Source of the DNA: Gallionella sp.
GTDB taxonomy: Bacteria; Pseudomonadota; Gammaproteobacteria; Burkholderiales; Gallionellaceae
Length of the DNA stretch: 39,102 nucleotides
Direction of reading: 5' to 3'
Assembly: GCA_030652475.1 (NCBI GenBank)
Contig: JAUSAO010000099.1
Span: 1 to 39,102, forward strand
Shown: one piece after another, positions 1 through 8,858 of the stretch
How positions within the stretch are numbered: position 1 is the stretch's first letter
Layout of the letters: the number at the start of each line of letters is the position of its first letter
Made by a program: the position numbers and the translations under genes
Notes under the pieces: model-generated
What the model was told of the DNA's origin: nothing
The model's database searches: none
What the model saw: only the letters and a program-made list of their open reading frames with translations

Positions 1-58
1 GCTTAGTCAATACTTAGTTGTTTCATCAGGCGGGAACCCAGTTAGATAAAGGCACTGG

Positions 59-117
59 ATCCCCGCTTTGCGAGCAGCCGCTTTGCGACTTGCCTGCTTA
101 CCCCTTTGCGCGGGGAT
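59..117. repeat. Imperfect palindromic intergenic repeat
   Basis: ATCCCCGC (59-66) is the inverted complement of GCGGGGAT (110-117). The space between contains two copies of CCGCTTTGCGA (63-73 and 78-88). It belongs to the same loose family as the GTCATTCCCGC palindromes at 16220-16245 and 23577-23602. Nothing else is recognisable in 1-168, downstream of ssb. Confidence 0.5.
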
Positions 118-168
118 GACGAATAAATCAGCATCTCCTTAAGTTTACGTTATACCTATTGGTATATT

Positions 169-633
169 TTAAAACGGGATATCGTCGTCGAAGTTATCAA
201 AGCTGCTCTTGGCTGCGGGTGCCGGTCTGGCCGCGGGGGCAGAGGCGCGTGCAGGGGCGGCCTGATTTTCCTCAACCACTTCGAAACTGCCCGCACCGGA
301 AGACTTACCGCCTATCATTTGCATACGGTCTGCGACGATTTCGGTGGTATAGCGTTCCTGCCCGTCCTTGTCCTGCCACTTGCGTGTCTGGATACGCCCC
401 TCGACATAAATCTGCGAGCCCTTTTTCAGATACTCGCCGACCACTTCAGCCTGCCTTCCAAAAAATGAAACGCGATGCCATTCAGTTTTTTCCTGCTTGG
501 TTCCGCTTTTATCCTTCCAGGTATCTGTGGTTGCCAGGGTGATATTTGCAACGGCTTCTCCACCCGGCATATATCTAACCTCAGGGTCTTTTCCCAGATT
601 ACCTATCAAAATTGCCTTATTCACTGATGCCAT
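169..633 (-). CDS. ssb: Single-stranded DNA-binding protein
   Basis: Binds single-stranded DNA during replication, recombination and repair. The 154-residue product opens with [20 protein letters not shown], the typical SSB OB-fold start, and the OB fold fills roughly residues 1-110 with the conserved TEWHRV segment near residue 50. An Ala/Pro-rich linker follows, and the acidic tail ends DDDIPF, the tip that recruits partner proteins in this family. Length is normal. GGGAG sits just upstream of the ATG. The gene lies downstream of corC on the same strand, separated by 98 bp, so it may have its own promoter; no clear terminator is visible between them. Confidence 0.97.
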   Translation of the reverse strand: MASVNKAILIGNLGKDPEVRYMPGGEAVANITLATTDTWKDKSGTKQEKTEWHRVSFFGRQAEVVGEYLKKGSQIYVEGRIQTRKWQDKDGQERYTTEIVADRMQMIGGKSSGAGSFEVVEENQAAPARASAPAARPAPAAKSSFDNFDDDIPF

Positions 634-731
634 TTTCTGCTCCCTTTGTCACGCGCCAACTAGCAATAGTTTCCGGCGCTCAATAATCAATAAAAACATA
701 CTATTACAAAAAAACATCCAAGCGCATGCAC

Positions 732-1565
732 TTAAAGTTCAGTCTTTTTTCGTTCCACCAGCAAGGAATACAATCTGCGGCTATCCACGCGCAGCACGGT
801 GAAAATAAGCTCACCGATATGAAGGCGATCACCGCATTTGGGGAGCTGTCCGGCGGCCTTGAGCACTAAGCCGCCCACGGTATCGCAATCTTCATCGCTG
901 AAATCCGTACCGAGCGCTTCATTAAAGTCATCTATCTCGGTATCGGCCTTGATGCGGTAATGCCCCGTGTCATCGGCGATGATATTGTCCTCGTCCTCAT
1001 CGAAATCGTATTCGTCCTCGATATCGCCGACAATTTGTTCCAGCACGTCCTCTATCGTCACCATGCCCGACACGCCGCCATATTCGTCCACCACCAGCGC
1101 AATGTGGTTGCGATTGCTGCGAAAGTCGCGCAACAGCACGTTCAAGCGTTTCGATTCCGGCACAAATACCACCGGCCGCAGCATATCGCGCACATCAAAC
1201 TCTTCACCGGCATAATAGCGCAACAAATCCTTGGCCAGCAGGATGCCGATGATGTTGTCCTTGTCGCCCTCAATCACCGGAAAGCGTGAGTGCGCCGCTT
1301 CAATAACAAAAGGAATGAATGCTTCGGGCGTCTGAACGATATCGATGACATCCATTTGTGCGCGGGGAATCATGATTTCCCGCACCTGGCGTTCGGAAAC
1401 TTGCAACACGCCTTCCATCATGGACAGCGCGTCAGCATCCAGCAGATTATTTTCGTAAGCGCCGTGCAGCAGTGTTACCAGCTGCTCCCGGTCTTCGGGT
1501 TCGCGCAGCAGCAGCGCGGAAAGGCGTTCCAGCAAGGTGGGTTTGTGACTCTCGGGGTCATCCAT
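732..1565 (-). CDS. corC: CorC/YbeX family CBS-domain protein
   Basis: A 277-residue cytoplasmic HlyC/CorC-family protein. The tandem CBS pair starts around residue 60 (REIMIPRAQMDVIDI) and runs to about 190, including VDEYGGVSGMVTIEDVLEQI. The C-terminal CorC/HlyC transporter-associated domain occupies about 200-275. It lacks the membrane-spanning DUF21 domain, so it is the short CorC/YbeX type. In relatives it is linked to magnesium/cobalt homeostasis and, with YbeY, to ribosome maturation. It starts six bases after the ybeY stop and has no good Shine-Dalgarno site, which suggests translation coupled to ybeY. The lnt gene that often follows corC is not here; ssb follows instead. Confidence 0.9.
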   Translation of the reverse strand: MDDPESHKPTLLERLSALLLREPEDREQLVTLLHGAYENNLLDADALSMMEGVLQVSERQVREIMIPRAQMDVIDIVQTPEAFIPFVIEAAHSRFPVIEGDKDNIIGILLAKDLLRYYAGEEFDVRDMLRPVVFVPESKRLNVLLRDFRSNRNHIALVVDEYGGVSGMVTIEDVLEQIVGDIEDEYDFDEDEDNIIADDTGHYRIKADTEIDDFNEALGTDFSDEDCDTVGGLVLKAAGQLPKCGDRLHIGELIFTVLRVDSRRLYSLLVERKKTEL

Positions 1566-1571
1566 TTTTGG

Positions 1572-2033
1572 TCAGGTTTCTTGATAAGGATCAGGAAAGT
1601 GCAATCTTACCATTAACGCGGTTTCCAGTGCTTCCATCTCTGCCGCCTGTTCATCATTCTCATGGTCATAGCCTTGTAAATGCAGTGCGGCGTGTATGGC
1701 AAGGTGCGCGTAATGGGATTGCAGATTCTTATTTTGCGCGGCGGCTTCCCTTTCAACCACGGGCGCGCAGATCACGACATCACCGGACACGACCCCGGCA
1801 TCGTCATATACGAAGGTCAGCACATTGGTCGCGTAGTCCTTGCCGCGATAAGCCTTGTTCAGTTCGCGCCCCTCGACATCGTCAACGATACGCAACGTCA
1901 TGCACACATCACGCTGCAACGCGATTCCGATCCAGCGCCGCCACTGCGGGCGCGTCGGCAAGGGCGTCACACCGCTTACATACTGAACCGTGAGTGACAA
2001 GCCGGGCTTGGCAGTGCCGGACGCCGCGTTCAT
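1572..2033 (-). CDS. ybeY: Endoribonuclease YbeY (rRNA maturation factor)
   Basis: YbeY is a zinc-dependent endoribonuclease needed for 16S rRNA 3'-end maturation and 70S quality control. The 153-residue protein carries the signature [14 protein letters not shown], whose three histidines (HxxxHxxxxxH) bind the metal. [10 protein letters not shown] earlier in the protein is also typical. The ATG overlaps the miaB stop by four bases, so the two genes are translationally coupled. In most relatives phoH (ybeZ) lies between miaB and ybeY; here it is missing. Confidence 0.94.
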   Translation of the reverse strand: MNAASGTAKPGLSLTVQYVSGVTPLPTRPQWRRWIGIALQRDVCMTLRIVDDVEGRELNKAYRGKDYATNVLTFVYDDAGVVSGDVVICAPVVEREAAAQNKNLQSHYAHLAIHAALHLQGYDHENDEQAAEMEALETALMVRLHFPDPYQET

Positions 2034-3382
2034 TCGTGCTTCCCCGCCAATTCGCCGCGCAGCGTATGTCTGACCACTTCGGTCACGGCAACCTCCACAA
2101 AACGGCCTATCATGCCGGGTGAACCACGGAAATTGATCACGCGGTTGTTATCCGTGCGCCCGGCCATCTCCAGCACATCCTTTTTCGATACTCCTTCCAC
2201 CAGCACGCGCTGCACGCTACCCAGCATGGACCGCGCAACGCCCGATTCCTGCTCTGTGATGCGCTCCTGCAAACGTTTCAGGCGCGCCGCCTTCACCTCA
2301 TGCGGCGTATCGTCGCGCATCTCGGCGGCCGGCGTACCGGGGCGCGGACTGAACAAATAGCTGAAACTATTATCGAAACCGACCTCATCGATCAGCTTCA
2401 GCGTCGCCTCAAAATCCTGCTCGGTCTCACCGGGAAAACCGACGATAAAATCCGAAGTGATGCAAATATCGGGGCGCACGGCGCGCACACGGCGAATGAT
2501 GGATTTGTATTCCAGCACAGTGTGGCCGCGCTTCATCGCAGCCAGCACGCGATCCGAACCCGACTGCACCGGCAGGTGCAGATGACTGACCAGCTTGGGC
2601 GTGGTCGCATACACGTCAATCAAACGCTGCGACATGTCTCTGGGATGCGAGGTGGTGTAGCGGATGCGCGCGATCTCCGGTAGATCGGCGATGGCTTGCA
2701 GCAGGAATGCGAAGTCCACCGTATCACCGTCATCCGTTGCGCCGAGGTAGCCATTCACGTTCTGACCGATCAAGGTCACTTCCTGCACACCTTGATCTGC
2801 CAGTTCCTGTACATCCCGCATCACATCCGCCAGCGGGCGCGACACTTCCTCGCCACGCGTGTACGGCACGACACAGAAGGTGCAGTATTTGCTGCAACCT
2901 TCCATGATGGCGACGAATGCAGAAGCGGTCTGCGCCCCTTCGACATGGCTCAGGACAGGCACAGGCAGATGATCAAATTTTTCAATTTCCGGAAAGCTGA
3001 TATCCACCTGCGGGCGTCCCGTAGCTCGTCGCGCCTGTATCAGCTGCGGCAGACGGTGCAAGGTCTGCGGCCCGAACACGATGTCCACATAGGGCGCGCG
3101 TTTGATGATCACGTCCCCCTCCTGGCTGGCGACGCAGCCACCCACACCGATCAGCAAATCAGGCTTGGCCAGCTTGAGCGGACGCACGCGCCCCAGATCG
3201 GAAAACACCTTCTCTTCCGCCTTCTCGCGTATCGAACAGGTGTTAAACAAAATGACATCGGCCTCGTCGATCTTGTCTGTCTGCTCCATACCTTCGCAGG
3301 CGCGCAACACGTCCGCCATTTTGTCCGAGTCATACTCGTTCATCTGGCAGCCATAGGTTTTTATATAGAGTTTTTTCAACAC
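2030..3382 (-). CDS. miaB: tRNA-2-methylthio-N6-isopentenyladenosine synthase MiaB
   Basis: Radical-SAM methylthiotransferase that adds a methylthio group to N6-isopentenyladenosine-37 of tRNAs. The N-terminal UPF0004 domain has cysteines in [27 protein letters not shown] and GVGGCVASQ for one iron-sulfur cluster. The radical SAM motif is [16 protein letters not shown], and a TRAM domain ends the protein. The open frame extends to 3448, but family members begin at (M)[10 protein letters not shown], so I place the start at the GTG at 3382 (450 aa). The codons for VLSHVEG, just before the SAM motif, coincide with a 26-bp dispersed repeat also found in ftsY (see 2935-2960). Confidence 0.94.
   Translation of the reverse strand: MLKKLYIKTYGCQMNEYDSDKMADVLRACEGMEQTDKIDEADVILFNTCSIREKAEEKVFSDLGRVRPLKLAKPDLLIGVGGCVASQEGDVIIKRAPYVDIVFGPQTLHRLPQLIQARRATGRPQVDISFPEIEKFDHLPVPVLSHVEGAQTASAFVAIMEGCSKYCTFCVVPYTRGEEVSRPLADVMRDVQELADQGVQEVTLIGQNVNGYLGATDDGDTVDFAFLLQAIADLPEIARIRYTTSHPRDMSQRLIDVYATTPKLVSHLHLPVQSGSDRVLAAMKRGHTVLEYKSIIRRVRAVRPDICITSDFIVGFPGETEQDFEATLKLIDEVGFDNSFSYLFSPRPGTPAAEMRDDTPHEVKAARLKRLQERITEQESGVARSMLGSVQRVLVEGVSKKDVLEMAGRTDNNRVINFRGSPGMIGRFVEVAVTEVVRHTLRGELAGKHE
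2935..2960 (-). repeat. 26-bp dispersed repeat in frame inside miaB
   Basis: On the coding strand the segment begins GCCTGTCCTGAGCCATGTCG and ends AAGGGG. It matches 29315-29340 inside ftsY at 22 of 26 positions. It encodes PVLSHVEG immediately before the radical-SAM domain, in a linker where family members vary. The match is seen directly; that it is an inserted element is inference. Confidence 0.6.
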
Positions 3383-3567
3383 GTTGAAATCATACCTTGA
3401 TAGTAAAAAATAATTAAAACCGGCCCTGACCCGGGCAAGACGGCGCATTATCGATCTTCTTTACAACAGCCGATCATTTTCCGTACCAATCCGCTGTTCA
3501 GAAATCGAACATTCAACGGGGAAATCGCCAGACTACCCCCCATTTTTCTGACTCTCCGCGTGCGGGC

Positions 3568-3597
3568 TTGCACTGTCTTTTCAACTTTTAATAAAAA
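3568..3597 (+). promoter_or_regulatory. Candidate sigma-70 promoter of the 31-residue gene
   Basis: TTGCAC (3568-3573) is followed after 18 bases by TAAAAA (3592-3597). An alternative is TTGCCG (3601) with 16 bases to TACGAT (3623). The first would give a leader that includes the hairpin at 3615-3643. The -10 match is only moderate. Confidence 0.35.
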
Positions 3598-3614
3598 TAT
3601 TTGCCGGGTGAAAG

Positions 3615-3643
3615 AACTGTGCTACGATTCGCACAGTTTTTTT
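3615..3643 (+). terminator. Terminator-like leader hairpin (possible attenuator)
   Basis: AACTGTGC (3615-3622) pairs perfectly with GCACAGTT (3631-3638) across an 8-base loop, and the structure runs into seven T residues (3637-3643). This has the form of an intrinsic terminator but lies 37 bases upstream of the ATG at 3681. It could attenuate the small gene, or end a short upstream RNA. Confidence 0.6.
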
Positions 3644-3680
3644 GATGTGTTCAATTCATATCTCTTGGGAGGAGAAAAAA

Positions 3681-3776
3681 ATGGCAATTATCGCTACCGT
3701 AGCATCCGTAGGCACCGCGATCCTGGCAACCGGTTTTGCAATCTGGATGGTTATGCAACTGTTCAGCAAAAACTAA
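3681..3776 (+). CDS. 31-residue single-span membrane protein, unknown function
   Basis: The reading frame begins MAIIATVASVGTAIL and ends MQLFSKN. Residues 2-28 form one continuous hydrophobic helix with a short basic/polar tail (SKN), so it is predicted to be an inner-membrane microprotein. GGGAGGAG lies six bases before the ATG, one of the strongest ribosome binding sites in the window. A terminator-like leader hairpin (3615-3643) and a clean terminator (3798-3830) bracket it as an independent transcription unit. I recognise no family. It could be a small subunit of a membrane complex or a type I toxin-like peptide; there is no sequence evidence to decide. Confidence 0.75.
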   Translation: MAIIATVASVGTAILATGFAIWMVMQLFSKN

Positions 3777-3797
3777 GCTGCAAACAAATCAAGCAAA

Positions 3798-3830
3798 ATA
3801 AAAAACCAGCCCAGGCTGGTTTTTTATTTT
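3798..3830. terminator. Bidirectional intrinsic terminator
   Basis: AACCAGC (3804-3810) pairs with GCTGGTT (3815-3821), flanked by an A-run on the left and T-run on the right. It can end the 31-residue gene on the plus strand and the tRNA-Met transcript on the minus strand. Confidence 0.85.
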
Positions 3831-3855
3831 GTGCTGCTTACGCAACACTTTAATT

Positions 3856-3932
3856 TGGTGGTGATAGGTGGATTTGAACCACCGACCCCAGCGTTATGAG
3901 TGCTGTGCTCTAACCAACTGAGCTATATCACC
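3856..3932 (-). tRNA. tRNA-Met (CAT), elongator type
   Basis: The minus strand folds as a 77-nt cloverleaf with acceptor GGTGATA / TATCACC, D-loop AGCTCAGTTGGTTAGAGC, anticodon loop CTCATAA (anticodon CAT), T-arm GGTTCAAATCC and an encoded CCA end. The elongator-like D and anticodon arms argue against initiator tRNA. tRNA-Ile2, which also has CAT, is not formally excluded but is less likely. Confidence 0.9.
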
Positions 3933-3969
3933 GATGAGCGCGGCATTGTCCGGATTTAACCCCGTCGTG

Positions 3970-4656
3970 TCAATGGCAAGAAACACGCTTTATTTCACTC
4001 TCCGGAAAATCCTTCTGCAAGCTGGCCAATTTCCCGCTCATTTCTGCATTCAGGCCATTAATCATAAATACAGTAGCCTTGTTCTTTCCGGCACGCTCGC
4101 CCATTTGTGCCGTACGCACGTCTTTGGCGCGCAAGCCCTCCAGAAATTTTTGTGCCGATTCGCGCGTTTTAAACACCCCCAGGGAAATCGCGTTCAACCA
4201 TATACCCGATTCCTGCACCACAAAATAGTCTGTCACGCCGCGCGCCTTGAGCTGGGCAAGTTTCTGACCAATATCTGCCTTGTCTTTGAGGGGGGCGATA
4301 TACACCCAGTAACCAACGCCACGGTCAATTTCTCGCGTACTCAATTTACCGCCCAGTGGCCATTTTTTCAAGGCGCTCATGACAGCGTCCAGTTCTTTGC
4401 CCGAAAAATCCCCCCATTCAAAACAACTGTCTGCTTCAACCGTAGCCGGAACTGACGATGCCGCCGGTTCGAGCGGCGCGGAGGGTGCAGCCGGCGCGCT
4501 TTGCACCTCGTCCGGCAGCCTGATTTTTTCTGCATTCAGCGCTTGCAACGGTTGTACGTGCGGGGTATCGGCGAACAGACCCGATTGCATCACTGCAAAG
4601 AAAATCACATTGATGGCGAGTAACACCCAGACTAGGGTTTTTATGGTTTTTGTCAT
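3970..4656 (-). CDS. SPOR-domain membrane protein
   Basis: A 228-residue protein with one N-terminal transmembrane helix (about residues 7-26), a Pro/Ala-rich periplasmic linker, and a C-terminal SPOR-like module around residues 105-175 (YWVYIAPLKDKADIGQKLAQ, then SLGVFKTRESAQKFLEGLRA). SPOR domains bind denuded peptidoglycan glycans at the division septum, so a cell-envelope or division role is likely but not specific. The start overlaps the coaX stop by four bases, making it the last gene of birA-coaX-SPOR, an arrangement common in betaproteobacteria. Confidence 0.8.
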   Translation of the reverse strand: MTKTIKTLVWVLLAINVIFFAVMQSGLFADTPHVQPLQALNAEKIRLPDEVQSAPAAPSAPLEPAASSVPATVEADSCFEWGDFSGKELDAVMSALKKWPLGGKLSTREIDRGVGYWVYIAPLKDKADIGQKLAQLKARGVTDYFVVQESGIWLNAISLGVFKTRESAQKFLEGLRAKDVRTAQMGERAGKNKATVFMINGLNAEMSGKLASLQKDFPESEIKRVSCH

Positions 4657-5375
4657 GCTTTATTTGTGTCCTGTGCAATTAACAACAATCCCTGCAGCAC
4701 CGGATTATCCATCATCTGCACGGGTAAAGGCAGATAGGGTTGCAACAGGCCCGCCGCCCCGCCGCCCAACAATACAGGCGCCGTCACATCGCCCAGCAGG
4801 GCGTATTGCCGCTGTATGGCGCCACAACTGGCCTGTATCGCACCGCTGAACAGCGCATCAACCGTATTGCACGGAAAGCCTGCATAGCGCCCGCCAACTG
4901 CCTGCAAACCGGCTGTTGCGACCGTCAGACTGCGCTGCATCAGCTCTATCCCCGGCAGTATCAATCCACCCAGAAATTCACCGCGCCCGGACAGCGCATC
5001 GATAGTGGTCGCCGTACCGCTGTTGACCACCAGACACGCGCGCCCTGCCTGATGCCAGGCGGCGATCAGCGCAGCCCAGCGGTCACTTCCCAGCTGCGCA
5101 GCCAGCGCATAACCGTTAGCTACCCCGCATTGCGCCAGCTGAGAGGCGATGAAGTGCGACTGCCAGTGGCGTGCAGCGCAGGCAGCCGCAATCTGCCGCC
5201 CGACCTCCGCACCGGCCACATTACTCACCCAGACTTGTTCCACCCCGTTATAGCACGGGTCATCAAAGCGCAATTCAACGCTACCCGGCAGATTGAGCAC
5301 GGGCAGCCACTGTTCGCCTTCAACCAGCGCATATTTGATGCGCGTATTGCCGGCATCGATCAACAATCGCTTCAC
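4653..5375 (-). CDS. coaX: Type III pantothenate kinase
   Basis: Catalyses ATP-dependent phosphorylation of pantothenate, the first step of coenzyme A synthesis. The 240-residue protein shows the ASKHA-fold phosphate-binding start LLIDAGNTRIKYAL, the segment GSDRWAALIAAWH, the central NSGTATTIDAL, and FLGGLILPG, all CoaX hallmarks. It overlaps birA upstream and the SPOR gene downstream by four bases each, so the three genes form a coupled operon. CoaD, a later enzyme of the same pathway, is encoded at 24961-25440. Confidence 0.95.
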   Translation of the reverse strand: MKRLLIDAGNTRIKYALVEGEQWLPVLNLPGSVELRFDDPCYNGVEQVWVSNVAGAEVGRQIAAACAARHWQSHFIASQLAQCGVANGYALAAQLGSDRWAALIAAWHQAGRACLVVNSGTATTIDALSGRGEFLGGLILPGIELMQRSLTVATAGLQAVGGRYAGFPCNTVDALFSGAIQASCGAIQRQYALLGDVTAPVLLGGGAAGLLQPYLPLPVQMMDNPVLQGLLLIAQDTNKA

Positions 5376-6358
5376 TGTCGCACCCCCACTTCACCGGAAT
5401 TGAATTGTCGCATGCCCTGCGCCGTTTCCAGACACAATTCGCCACTCTCGCTGACACCGCGCGCGATACCACCGATGCGCGACCCATCGGGCATTTGCAG
5501 CTCAACGGGAAAATCCTGCTGCACATGATGGCGTTCCCACTCGGTGCGCAGCGCGGCAAATCCGTTGCCTGAAAATTCATCCAGCACCCCGGCCAGTTCC
5601 TGCAACAGCACCGCCAGCAACGGATTGCGGTCAGGCGGCAAAGCACACACCTGATCCAGAGCGGCGGCGGGCTGAGTGATCGCGCGCGACAGTTTCATCG
5701 GCAGACTGCAATTGAGGCCTATGCCTATCACCACCGCGCTGGGGCCGTACATATCGCCCTGCGCCTCGATCAGCACGCCGCCCAGCTTGCCCCGGTCCGT
5801 ATCGCCATGGCGCACCAGAATATCGTTCGGCCACTTCAGCCCGACATCTGCCGCATCGAAGCGCTGCAAGGCGCGCACTATGGCCACCCCGACCGCCAGA
5901 CTCAAGCCGGCCAGTGCGTTCAGGCCACAGTCGAAGCGCCACAACAATGAAAAGGTCAGCGCATTGCCCAGACCGGAATGCCAGACGCGCCCGATGCGCC
6001 CGCGCCCTGCGGTCTGCAATTCCACCGCCAGCACGCTGCCGCCGGACGCGCCCAGCACAGCACGCCTGAGCAATTCCGTATTGCTGGAAGCCGCCTGCTG
6101 CAACACCTCGATCTGAAAACGCGACGCCGCGCCGCCCAGCGCGTGATTGATCTCCACGGCATCCAGACACCGCCAGGGCTGCGCCAGACGGTAACCCCGC
6201 CCGCGTATGCGCTGGAGCGCCACACCGTAATCGGCCACATCGGCCAGCGCGTTACACACCGTCGCGCGCGACACGCCCAACTCCCGTCCCAGCGCCTCGC
6301 CGGAATGGAACGCGCCGTCAGCGAGCAGACGCAACAATTGCCAGGTACGGGTATTCAT
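5372..6358 (-). CDS. birA: Bifunctional biotin-protein ligase / biotin operon repressor
   Basis: Attaches biotin to carrier proteins such as the acetyl-CoA carboxylase BCCP subunit and, where the N-terminal domain is retained, represses biotin genes. The first ~65 residues form a winged helix (LGRELGVSRATVCNALADV). The catalytic domain carries AGRGRIGRVWHS, the biotinyl-5'-AMP loop, and LKWPNDILV. The C-terminal SH3-like domain is present. At 328 residues it is the full-length two-domain form. It is the first gene of birA-coaX-SPOR. Confidence 0.95.
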   Translation of the reverse strand: MNTRTWQLLRLLADGAFHSGEALGRELGVSRATVCNALADVADYGVALQRIRGRGYRLAQPWRCLDAVEINHALGGAASRFQIEVLQQAASSNTELLRRAVLGASGGSVLAVELQTAGRGRIGRVWHSGLGNALTFSLLWRFDCGLNALAGLSLAVGVAIVRALQRFDAADVGLKWPNDILVRHGDTDRGKLGGVLIEAQGDMYGPSAVVIGIGLNCSLPMKLSRAITQPAAALDQVCALPPDRNPLLAVLLQELAGVLDEFSGNGFAALRTEWERHHVQQDFPVELQMPDGSRIGGIARGVSESGELCLETAQGMRQFNSGEVGVRQ

Positions 6359-6393
6359 TGGGTCTGAGTTTCCTCAGTGGTGTGCAATCGCGG

Positions 6394-7485
6394 CTAGACG
6401 TTGAACAGGAAATTCATCACATCGCCGTCCTGTACCACGTAGTCCTTGCCTTCAACGCGCATCTTGCCTTTTTCCTTGGCACCCGCTTCGCCGCCGCAGG
6501 CAATGAAATCTGCGTAGGAAATGGTCTGCGCGCGAATGAAGCCGCGTTCAAAGTCGGTGTGTATCACCCCGGCCGCCTGCGGTGCGGTATCGCCCTTATG
6601 TATCGTCCAGGCGCGCACTTCCTTCACGCCAGCAGTGAAGTAAGTTTGCAGACCGAGCAGGTCGTAACCGGTGCGGATCAGCTTGTTCAAACCTGGCTCA
6701 TCCAATCCCAGATCGGCAAGAAATTCCAGCTTGTCGGCATCGTCCAGATCGGCCAGTTCGGCTTCAATCTTGGCGCACAAGACGACGACCGGCGCGCCTT
6801 CCTTGGCCGCATGTTCGCGCAGACGGTCCAGGTGCGGGTTATTCTCGAAACCGTCTTCCATCACGTTACCGACGTACATCGCAGGCTTGATGGTCAACAT
6901 GCACAACGGCTTGATGATTTCCTTCTCGTCATCGCTCAAACCGAAAGTACGTACCGGATTACCCTGATTCAGATGCGGCAGCAGCTTTTCCAGTACCGCC
7001 ACCAGCTTGATTGCGTCCTTGTCGCCCGACTTGGCCTTCTTGCCGTCGCGATGCAGAGTGCGTTCAACCACCGCCATATCCGCCAGCGCCAGCTCGGTGA
7101 TGATGACTTCGATATCGGACAAGGGATCGACGCGTCCGGCGACGTGAACCACGTTCTCGTCTTCGAAGCAGCGCACCACGTTGACGATGGCATCGGTCTC
7201 GCGGATGTTGGCCAGGAACTGGTTGCCCAGACCTTCGCCCTTGGAAGCCCCCGCCACCAGCCCTGCGATGTCCACAAATTCGACGATGGCAGGTTGCATG
7301 CGTTGCGGCTTGACGATCCTGGCCAGCTCGGCCATGCGCGGATCAGGCACTTCGACGATGCCGACGTTGGGCTCGATGGTGCAAAAGGGATAATTCTCCG
7401 CCGCGATGCCCGCCTTGGTCAGCGCATTAAACAGGGTGGATTTACCTACGTTAGGCAAGCCGACAATTCCGCATTTCAAACTCAT
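6394..7485 (-). CDS. ychF: Redox-regulated ATPase YchF
   Basis: A 363-residue Obg-family P-loop protein that in characterised homologues binds ATP rather than GTP and associates with the ribosome. Seen here: G1 motif [17 protein letters not shown], the family segment [15 protein letters not shown]3 [17 protein letters not shown], and a C-terminal TGS domain ending [11 protein letters not shown]. In place of the GTPase NKxD motif the segment is typical of YchF. It follows pth by 23 bp on the same strand and is probably co-transcribed with it. Confidence 0.96.
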   Translation of the reverse strand: MSLKCGIVGLPNVGKSTLFNALTKAGIAAENYPFCTIEPNVGIVEVPDPRMAELARIVKPQRMQPAIVEFVDIAGLVAGASKGEGLGNQFLANIRETDAIVNVVRCFEDENVVHVAGRVDPLSDIEVIITELALADMAVVERTLHRDGKKAKSGDKDAIKLVAVLEKLLPHLNQGNPVRTFGLSDDEKEIIKPLCMLTIKPAMYVGNVMEDGFENNPHLDRLREHAAKEGAPVVVLCAKIEAELADLDDADKLEFLADLGLDEPGLNKLIRTGYDLLGLQTYFTAGVKEVRAWTIHKGDTAPQAAGVIHTDFERGFIRAQTISYADFIACGGEAGAKEKGKMRVEGKDYVVQDGDVMNFLFNV

Positions 7486-7508
7486 GGTGTTCTCTTTTCA
7501 ATAAGTAA

Positions 7509-8093
7509 TTAGGCCGGGCACTTGCTATGCAGCTTCAACATGGCCGCTTCAGTTTTTCCATCTATCACCAGATGCGCGATATGTTGCGCCTGTTGCATGG
7601 CTTCTGCTATCAATTCGCGCTCTTCGCGGCGCGGATCGTTCAATACATAGTTAACGACTTCGGCGCGATCACCGGGATGGCCTATCCCCAGGCGCAGACG
7701 CCAGAAATCTTTCGTGCCGAGCTGCGCGATGATGTCCTTCAGCCCGTTATGGCCGCCGTGGCCGCCGCCCGTTTTCAGACGCGCGATGCCGGGCTGCAAA
7801 TCCAGCTCATCGTGCACCACCAGTATCTCTGCCGGGGTGATTTTGTAGAATTGTGCCATTGCCGCAACGGCGCGCCCGCTCAGATTCATGAAGGTTTGCG
7901 GCTTGAGCAACCATACTTCGTGACCATGCAGCTGACCGCGTGTCGCCAGCCCATGAAATCTGGCTTCACTTTTGAAACCGAGATTCTCTTCACGCGCAAG
8001 CGCATCCACCCACCAGAAACCGACATTATGGCGGGTAGCCTCATATTCACGCCCGGGGTTGCCCAGACCGACAATTAAACGTATTGGGTTCAT
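7509..8093 (-). CDS. pth: Peptidyl-tRNA hydrolase
   Basis: Cleaves peptidyl-tRNAs released by stalled ribosomes, recycling the tRNA. The 194-residue protein begins with the family signature [18 protein letters not shown], containing catalytic His22. [10 protein letters not shown] (substrate contacts) and VVHDELDL follow, with [12 protein letters not shown] in the second half. Length is normal. It lies downstream of rplY behind a hairpin with a T-run (8107-8147). Confidence 0.97.
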   Translation of the reverse strand: MNPIRLIVGLGNPGREYEATRHNVGFWWVDALAREENLGFKSEARFHGLATRGQLHGHEVWLLKPQTFMNLSGRAVAAMAQFYKITPAEILVVHDELDLQPGIARLKTGGGHGGHNGLKDIIAQLGTKDFWRLRLGIGHPGDRAEVVNYVLNDPRREERELIAEAMQQAQHIAHLVIDGKTEAAMLKLHSKCPA

Positions 8094-8106
8094 TTACCGT
8101 TGCTCA

Positions 8107-8147
8107 AAACAAAAACCCGCCATGCCGGAATCAGCAGTGGCGGGTTT
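8107..8147 (-). terminator. Intrinsic terminator after rplY
   Basis: AAACCCGCCA and TGGCGGGTTT form a 10-bp stem (8113-8122 with 8138-8147). Read on the minus strand the stem is followed by TTTTTGTTTT. It lies 20 bases past the rplY stop and just before pth, so it may end or attenuate the rplY transcript. Confidence 0.75.
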
Positions 8148-8166
8148 AAAAGGATAAACTTCCCTG

Positions 8167-8778
8167 TTACTTGGCAGCGTCTGCTTCTGTTGAAGCCGCT
8201 TCAACCGCGCCACGCGGAACGTGTACTGTCGCGACCACCGCTTCGGCAGTATGCGTACCATGAGAGGCCAGCTCCACGCCCTTGGGCAGTTTCAAATCCT
8301 GCAAGTGCACTGAGTGACCCATTTCCAGGCCGCCCAGATCAACTTCAACGAAAGCCGGCAAGTCAGCTGGCAGACAGGTGACATCCACTTCAATCATGAC
8401 GTGGCTGATCTTGCCGCCGCCGGTCTTGACAGCCGGTGCGATGTCCTGATTGATAAAGTGCAAGGGCACTTTGATATGAATTGTCTTATTCAAATCAACG
8501 CGCTGAAAATCCAGATGCTGAACCTGCTGACGGAAAGGGTGATTGACGAAAGCGCGCAATTGCACAGCTTCTTCCTTGCCATCCAGATTCATGGTCAGCA
8601 CGGACGCGTGGAACGATTCTGCGCGCAGCTTGTAGTACAGTTCGTTGTGATTCATTTCGATCATCACTGCATCGCCTGAACCGTAGACCACGCCCGGAAC
8701 CAGACCGGCCTTACGCAGACGGCGGCTCGCACCCGTACCTTGCGTTTTGCGTGTTGTTGCGTTAAATGTAGTTGTCAT
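8167..8778 (-). CDS. rplY: 50S ribosomal protein L25 / general stress protein Ctc
   Basis: Binds the 5S rRNA in the large ribosomal subunit. The 203-residue product is the long CTC form: an N-terminal L25 domain (about 1-95; GTGASRRLRKAGLVPGVVYG is diagnostic) and a C-terminal TL5/CTC beta domain (about 100-190). The Ala-rich tail is typical of betaproteobacteria. GGAGAAG precedes the ATG. It follows prs, but a hairpin terminator (8823-8850) and a second hairpin (8799-8822) lie between. Confidence 0.96.
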   Translation of the reverse strand: MTTTFNATTRKTQGTGASRRLRKAGLVPGVVYGSGDAVMIEMNHNELYYKLRAESFHASVLTMNLDGKEEAVQLRAFVNHPFRQQVQHLDFQRVDLNKTIHIKVPLHFINQDIAPAVKTGGGKISHVMIEVDVTCLPADLPAFVEVDLGGLEMGHSVHLQDLKLPKGVELASHGTHTAEAVVATVHVPRGAVEAASTEADAAK

Positions 8779-8798
8779 TTTTTACTTCTCCAAATATA

Positions 8799-8822
8799 GA
8801 ATCGACCGCGACCAGTCGATTC
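8799..8822 (-). other. Perfect stem-loop in the rplY leader
   Basis: GAATCGAC (8799-8806) and GTCGATTC (8815-8822) form a perfect 8-bp stem with an 8-base loop, about 20 bases upstream of the rplY start. It has no T-run. It could be an mRNA structure for L25 autoregulation or an operator; the sequence does not decide. Confidence 0.45.
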
Positions 8823-8850
8823 AAACAAACGGCAACCAACATGGCTGCCG
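8823..8850 (-). terminator. Intrinsic terminator after prs
   Basis: On the minus strand CGGCAGCC pairs with GGTTGCCG (one G-U pair) across a five-base loop and is followed by TTTGTTTG. It begins nine bases past the prs stop. Confidence 0.65.
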
Positions 8851-8858
8851 CTAAAACC

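Noticed and set aside
3560..3853. 97-residue plus-strand ORF
   Set aside because: It spans the leader hairpin and terminator; the true gene is the 31-residue frame at 3681 with the strong ribosome binding site.
6358..7512. 384-residue plus-strand ORF opposite ychF
   Set aside because: It is antisense to an unambiguous ychF gene and is His/Gln-rich in the way shadow frames usually are.
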